Assembly (NCBI RefSeq): GCF_043677095.1
Contig: NZ_JBHLJR010000001.1
Span: 806,001 to 870,000 of the forward strand
Source: Natronococcus roseus
GTDB taxonomy: Archaea; Halobacteriota; Halobacteria; Halobacteriales; Natrialbaceae
Reading direction: 5' to 3'
DNA: 64,000 nucleotides
Both the position numbers and the translations under genes were made by a program. The notes beneath the pieces are model-generated. The model did no database searches. It worked only from the letters and a program-made list of their open reading frames with translations, and was not told where the DNA came from. Each line of letters begins with the position of its first letter. Position 1 is the first letter of the stretch. Below, in pieces: positions 60,269 to 64,000 of the stretch.

Positions 60269-61279
60269 GTGAACCGACGCAATCTTCTGAAAGGTATCGG
60301 TGCAACGTCTGCGATCTCGCTTAGCGGTCTCGCGGGCTGTCTCGACGACGAGTCGGGTGACGGGGAGTTCCCCTCGGACTCGCTTACGTGGATGATCCCG
60401 TGGTCGGAGGGGGGCGGGACGGACACCTACGCGCGCCAGCTCGAGCCGCTGATGAGCGAGGAGCTGGGCGAGCCGATCGAGATCGACAACAGGGCCGGCG
60501 CGGCGAGCCTGCTGGGCATCGAGTGGCTCCACGGCCAGGACGACGACGGCTACACGTTCGGGACGGCCAACACCCCCAGCTGGCAGTTCGCCTGGCGGAT
60601 GGAGGACGTCGAGGCCTGGGAGCCGACCGAGTTCGAACCGATCGCGTACTTCGGCGTCTTCGGCTACACGATCATCGTCAACGACGACTACGAGGTCGAG
60701 GACTACGCCGACCTGCAGGACGCCTACGCCGACGGCGAACTCGAGAACTTCGCGGTCCAGGGGGTCGGCCACGACAGCCACGTCGCGGCCTACCTGCTCC
60801 GGGACGACTACGACCTCGAGTGGGACAACGTCGTCCCCTACGACGGCGGCGGCGAGGTCAACGAGGCGGTCATCTCCGGCGAGGCGCCCGCGGGCATCGC
60901 GACGAACACCTCCGCGATTACGGCCGAGGAGTCGGGCAACGTCTCGGCGGTCGTCAACCTGATGGACACCGAGCTCGACGCCTTCCCCGGGATCGACCAG
61001 ATCACCGACTACGGCGACAGCATGGCCTACCTCACCGAGTTCCGTCAGACCCAGATCGCGCCGCCCGGAACGCCGGAGGACGTCCGGGAGGAACTCGAGG
61101 CCGCGACCGAGCACGCCGCGACCCACGAGGAGGCCGAGGAGTGGGCCGAGGAGACGGGGAACATCCTCGAGTTCGGCGACATGGACGACGCCGCCGCTGA
61201 TATGGAGGGCGCCCTCGAGGAACTCGAGGAGAACATCGACTTCGAGGAGTTCCAGCAGCAGATCGAGGACGACGAGTAG
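60269..61279 (+). CDS. TctC/Bug-type tricarboxylate substrate-binding lipoprotein
   Basis: After a Tat-type signal (NRRNLLKGIGATSAISLSGLAGC) the protein (336 aa total) has the Bug fold: LTWMIPWSEGGGTDTYARQ, EIDNRAGAASLLGIEWL, TANTPSWQFAW, NEAVISGEAPAGIATNT and the acidic C-terminal helices. It binds carboxylates for tripartite tricarboxylate transporters. The start is a GTG at 60269. No TctA/TctB membrane genes follow (next is an MFS gene on the other strand), so it is an orphan here. Confidence 0.87.
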   Translation: MNRRNLLKGIGATSAISLSGLAGCLDDESGDGEFPSDSLTWMIPWSEGGGTDTYARQLEPLMSEELGEPIEIDNRAGAASLLGIEWLHGQDDDGYTFGTANTPSWQFAWRMEDVEAWEPTEFEPIAYFGVFGYTIIVNDDYEVEDYADLQDAYADGELENFAVQGVGHDSHVAAYLLRDDYDLEWDNVVPYDGGGEVNEAVISGEAPAGIATNTSAITAEESGNVSAVVNLMDTELDAFPGIDQITDYGDSMAYLTEFRQTQIAPPGTPEDVREELEAATEHAATHEEAEEWAEETGNILEFGDMDDAAADMEGALEELEENIDFEEFQQQIEDDE

Positions 61280-61320
61280 CCCCATCGATCGCGACGGCAC
61301 GTCCGTCCACGTCGCTTTTC

Positions 61321-62604
61321 TCACTGCGATCGAGCCCGCTCCCGCACCATGAGCCAGCACGCACAGCAGAAGCCGACGGCGACCGTCGCCGCGAGGATGC
61401 CGAAGGCGATCCGGTAGCCGAACTCGGTGTAGGCGACGGTGCCCTCGACGGTCTCGCCGGTCTGGTAGGCGTCGAGGGCTATCCCCATCACTGTCGGCAG
61501 GATCGTGCCGCCGACGAACCCCGCAGTGTTGACGGTCGCGGTTGCGATCCCGCTCGCGCTCGGCGGGTAGCGTTCCTTGACGACTGACAGCGACAACATC
61601 GCGGCGCCGAAGAGGAACCCGCAGGCCAGATAGGAGACGGCGACGACGGCGAGCGGCGGCTGACCGAAGACGGGGACGGCGGCGAGCGCGACCGCGAACA
61701 GCCCGATCCCGACGGTCATCGGCAGCAGCCGTCGTTCGATCCGATCGGAGAACCAGCCGATCGTTGTCGGGCCGAGCAACACGCCGACCGACGCGAGGAG
61801 GGTGAAGTAAGACGCCGTCGTCACGTCGAGTTCGTAGACGACGACGATGTAGGGGACGCCCCACATCCCGACGAGGGTCAACATCGCGCCGTTGCCGGCG
61901 AAGAAGACGATCGACAGCAGCCACTGGTCGAGATCCCGCGCGAGCGTCCGCAGGTGGTTACCCAGCTCCGCGAGCGTGATGTCGGGCTGTTCGGGGACGC
62001 CCTCGATCGGTTCGAGTCCCGCGGCGGCCGGGGACTGGCGCGCGAGAACGAAGACGGCCCCGGCGGCGACGGTGCCGACGACGCCGAGCGCGAGGATCGT
62101 CGATCGCCAGCCGAACTGACCGACGGTGACGGCCAGCGGCGTCGTCGCGAGGATCGCCCCGAGGCCGGCGATACTACCGGTCAGCCCGGTCATCGTCGCG
62201 AACTCGTCGGGACGGTACCAGTTGGCACAGAATCGCAGGATCGAGACGAAGATGACGCCGCTGCCGAGCCCGATGAGCGCCCGCGAGGCGAACGCCGCGA
62301 GGTAGCTCCCGCTCAGGGCGAACCCGACCGCGCCCAGGCTCAGGACGATCCCGCCGATCGAGCCGACGTAGCGGGGGCCGAGCCGGTCGGCGAGGACGCC
62401 GGTGGGAATCTGGATGGCCGCGTAGATGAGAAAGAAGGAGGCGTGGAGCGTTCCCAGCTGGGCTGCGCTGGTCTCGAAATCGACCGTCAGCTCCTCGGAG
62501 ATGACGGCCGTCGAGAGCCGGTGAAGATTGACTAGCAGGAAGACGGTCGCCAGCGCGGCCCACGCCAGCCATCGCCGCTTCGTCGGGTCCGACAGAACGT
62601 TCAC
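61321..62604 (-). CDS. Major facilitator superfamily transporter (427 aa)
   Basis: Twelve hydrophobic segments with the MFS motif GVLADRLGPRYVGSIGGIVLSLGAV between helices 2 and 3 and RALIGLGSGVIFVSILRF in helix 4. The family includes organic-anion/nitrate and ACS-type carboxylate transporters; the substrate is not fixed. The gene is convergent with the orphan TctC-like gene (41 nt between stops), so both might relate to organic acids, but this is only proximity. Confidence 0.9.
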   Translation of the reverse strand: MNVLSDPTKRRWLAWAALATVFLLVNLHRLSTAVISEELTVDFETSAAQLGTLHASFFLIYAAIQIPTGVLADRLGPRYVGSIGGIVLSLGAVGFALSGSYLAAFASRALIGLGSGVIFVSILRFCANWYRPDEFATMTGLTGSIAGLGAILATTPLAVTVGQFGWRSTILALGVVGTVAAGAVFVLARQSPAAAGLEPIEGVPEQPDITLAELGNHLRTLARDLDQWLLSIVFFAGNGAMLTLVGMWGVPYIVVVYELDVTTASYFTLLASVGVLLGPTTIGWFSDRIERRLLPMTVGIGLFAVALAAVPVFGQPPLAVVAVSYLACGFLFGAAMLSLSVVKERYPPSASGIATATVNTAGFVGGTILPTVMGIALDAYQTGETVEGTVAYTEFGYRIAFGILAATVAVGFCCACWLMVRERARSQ

Positions 62605-62721
62605 GCCGGAGGGGTTTCTCGAGGGGTAAAGTAAGCGTTCGGAGACCCGTCGGTCTTGCCGATTCGCGAGCGCGGCGGCTCCCGGGTTTGCGGTCGGAAA
62701 ACGACTATCGCTCGAGTCGGA

Positions 62722-62988
62722 TTAGATGCGGCCGACGTTCTCGACGCCGACGCTCTCGACGCCGTCGACTTCGGAGAAGTTCTCCTCGACGGCTTCCGTG
62801 CCGCCCGAGCCGTCGGGGACGATGACGGTCGGGTAGAGGGCGATGAGGCCGAACGCGACGTCCTCGCGCTCGACGCCGTTGATTTTGGCACCCTCGGGGA
62901 GGGCGCTCTCGAGGCGCTCCTGGAGCGCGTCGAGGTCGATATCGGGGCTGTCCGGCATGACCTTGATTTTGGCAGCGACTTTACCCAT
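62722..62988 (-). CDS. Translation elongation factor 1-beta (aEF1B)
   Basis: The 88-aa protein matches archaeal EF-1 beta: GKVAAKIKVMPDSPDIDLDALQERL at the start, REDVAFGLIALYPTVIVPDGSGG in the middle and VESVGVENVGRI at the end. It is the nucleotide-exchange factor of aEF1-alpha. It lies 12 nt downstream of the zinc-finger gene, so both are one transcript. Confidence 0.93.
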   Translation of the reverse strand: MGKVAAKIKVMPDSPDIDLDALQERLESALPEGAKINGVEREDVAFGLIALYPTVIVPDGSGGTEAVEENFSEVDGVESVGVENVGRI

Positions 62989-63000
62989 TGTAGTAGTACC

Positions 63001-63180
63001 TTATGGTCCCATGAATCCGCAGTCAGGACACTCGTAGAGGTTGCTCTGCTTGCGGCACTTGGCACAGCGGAAGACGCGCGTGCCGCAGTCGGGACACTTG
63101 AACGCGGCGGCGTTCGTGCCCGCGATGTTGATTCCACAGGAGACACAGGAGCGTCTGTCCTGCCCGTCCGTCGTACTCAT
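63001..63180 (-). CDS. Two-zinc-finger micro-protein (HVO_2753-like, 59 aa)
   Basis: Four CxxC knuckles in 59 residues: CVSCG, CPDCG, CAKC and CPDCG, so two zinc fingers on a minimal scaffold. The length and spacing fit the HVO_2753 family of haloarchaeal micro-proteins, reported to affect swarming and biofilm. It is upstream of the aEF1-beta gene (12-nt gap) and divergent from nreA. Confidence 0.9.
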   Translation of the reverse strand: MSTTDGQDRRSCVSCGINIAGTNAAAFKCPDCGTRVFRCAKCRKQSNLYECPDCGFMGP

Positions 63181-63201
63181 ACCCCTCCCTTTTTGCCCGT
63201 C

Positions 63202-63210
63202 GTTTTTAAC
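63202..63210 (-). promoter_or_regulatory. TATA box of the zinc-finger/aEF1-beta operon
   Basis: GTTAAAAAC on the minus strand, centred 26 nt before the ATG at 63180, which suggests a leaderless message. A purine-rich GGGAGGGG lies right next to the start and would be too close to act as a normal SD site. Confidence 0.5.
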
Positions 63211-63330
63211 CCTTGCGAGGTCGTTCTCGCCGGGCGAAACCCCGCTCGAGGCGATCGCCTCGTCCGCTACTGCCGATCGAAGGCGAGTCGAACTCAACAT
63301 TCAAACCCGTGTAGGACGAACTCTCCTCGA

Positions 63331-64000
63331 ATGCGCCTCGACGACTACATCGAGAGCCTCGAACCCGACGAGGAGGCAGAGCGACGCCGGCTCGCGAAGG
63401 AGAAGTCCTACGCGATCACCGACCACCTCGAGGAGTTCGAGCGCAACTTCGAGCGGGCGCTGTCGGGCGACAGCCTCGTGGGGTCGACCGCACCCTCGAT
63501 CTTCGTCGGGCGCTCGAACTACCCCGACATCCCGATCGGGGTGCTCTCGCCGGTCGGAGACGAGGGCGCGGCCGAGGAGTACGTCACGGACGGCGACTGG
63601 TACCGGCAGGGGTACGGGATCGACGACGTGCTCCAGCGCCGGACCGGACTCCTGAACTCGAACAAGCGCGCGAACGTCGACTCCCCGAGCATCGCCAGTC
63701 GGCTGGCGCCGACCGTCCACGACAGCTGGGACGGGTTCGTCGGCGTCCAGCGGGAGGTCGCCATCGCCGACCGCCCCGTCGACCTCGAGATCGGGCTGGA
63801 CGACAAACCGGATCTCGGGCTCGAGCCGGGAACCGACGTCGCGACCCCTCGCGGTCCCCGCGTGAACGCCCGGAACGCCGAACTGCGGGAGAATCCCCAC
63901 GTTCCGCGCCCGGTCAAGAAGACCCTCGAGGACGACGACTGGCAGGCCCAGGGCGCGATGACCTACCTCTACCGGCGCGGGTTCGACGTCTACGAGATCA
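63331..64000 (+). CDS. nreA: NreA-like DNA repair protein, N-terminal part
   Basis: The open frame from the ATG at 63331 runs off the window with 223 codons visible. Landmarks of archaeal NreA: LAKEKSYAITDHLEEFERNF, SLVGSTAPSIFVGRSNYPDI, GVLSPVGDEG, SWDGFVGVQREVAIADRPVDLE and HVPRPVKKTLEDDDW. NreA proteins act with PCNA in repair of DNA damage through a C-terminal PIP motif, which lies outside the window. Divergent from the zinc-finger gene with about 150 nt between them. Confidence 0.9.
   Translation, partial: MRLDDYIESLEPDEEAERRRLAKEKSYAITDHLEEFERNFERALSGDSLVGSTAPSIFVGRSNYPDIPIGVLSPVGDEGAAEEYVTDGDWYRQGYGIDDVLQRRTGLLNSNKRANVDSPSIASRLAPTVHDSWDGFVGVQREVAIADRPVDLEIGLDDKPDLGLEPGTDVATPRGPRVNARNAELRENPHVPRPVKKTLEDDDWQAQGAMTYLYRRGFDVYEI

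Noticed and set aside
1..64000. CRISPR arrays, insertion sequences and rRNA genes
   Set aside because: No regularly spaced repeats, transposase motifs or rRNA-like stretches were seen on either strand by eye.

Overview
The window is chromosomal DNA from a haloarchaeon, most likely a member of the Natrialbales (Haloterrigena/Natrinema-like). GC is very high, predicted proteins are strongly acidic, and exported proteins carry twin-arginine lipoprotein signals (RR...LAGC). Core genes are archaeal: L21e, the Rpb4-type RNA polymerase subunit, aEF1-beta, KsgA, CDP-archaeol synthase, CTP-dependent riboflavin kinase, a wyosine synthase and NreA. Several genes sit about 26-35 nt downstream of a TATA-like box with little or no leader. 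I see no IS element, tRNA, rRNA or CRISPR array.

Layout: 1-3.3 kb holds small haloarchaeal proteins of unknown function and a zincin-type metalloprotease. 3.7-6.4 kb holds a two-gene ABC exporter. 6.5-10.8 kb holds a CMD-family protein, the wyosine enzyme Taw1, a DICT-domain protein and the riboflavin pair ribK-ribB. 10.8-15.3 kb looks like a metal-handling island: small membrane protein, double winged-helix regulator, a His/Asp-rich beta-propeller lipoprotein and a CopC-CopD fusion with a His-rich tail. 15.3-19.6 kb holds ilvE, a hexapeptide acyltransferase, a DUF502 membrane protein, proline dehydrogenase and carS. 19.9-27.3 kb is devoted to amino-acid or compatible-solute metabolism: class-III aminotransferase, RidA, AbgA-like amidohydrolase, BCCT transporter and a second class-III aminotransferase with a cysteine cluster. 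A four-PAS histidine kinase follows.

30-39.2 kb is a carbohydrate island: TIM-barrel isomerase/epimerase, complete CUT1 ABC importer (binding protein, two permeases, ATPase, small membrane protein), TrmB regulator and PfkB kinase. 39.3-45 kb holds two tandem short-chain fatty-acid (AtoE-type) transporters, a nitroreductase, a ZIP metal transporter and an unknown four-helix membrane protein. 45.1-47.2 kb holds a translationally coupled pair of core-MetE proteins, only one of which keeps the zinc ligands. 48.2-54.1 kb holds a PQQ-type propeller lipoprotein and then an informational gene string on the minus strand (L21e, rpoF, DUF655, uspA, ksgA, MscS, HemK2-type methyltransferase). 54.3-60.1 kb holds cystathionine synthase/lyase, an MBL hydrolase, an Rnl3-family RNA ligase and its PIN-like partner with two small Cys-containing proteins between them. 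60.3-64 kb holds an orphan TctC-like binding protein, an MFS transporter, aEF1-beta with a four-CxxC zinc-finger protein, and the start of nreA.

Functional calls are made from motifs recognisable by eye; no database search was possible. The best leads are the metal island with its spaced direct repeat, the zinc-ligand-free MetE paralogue, the RNA ligase neighbourhood, and the Cys-cluster aminotransferase.
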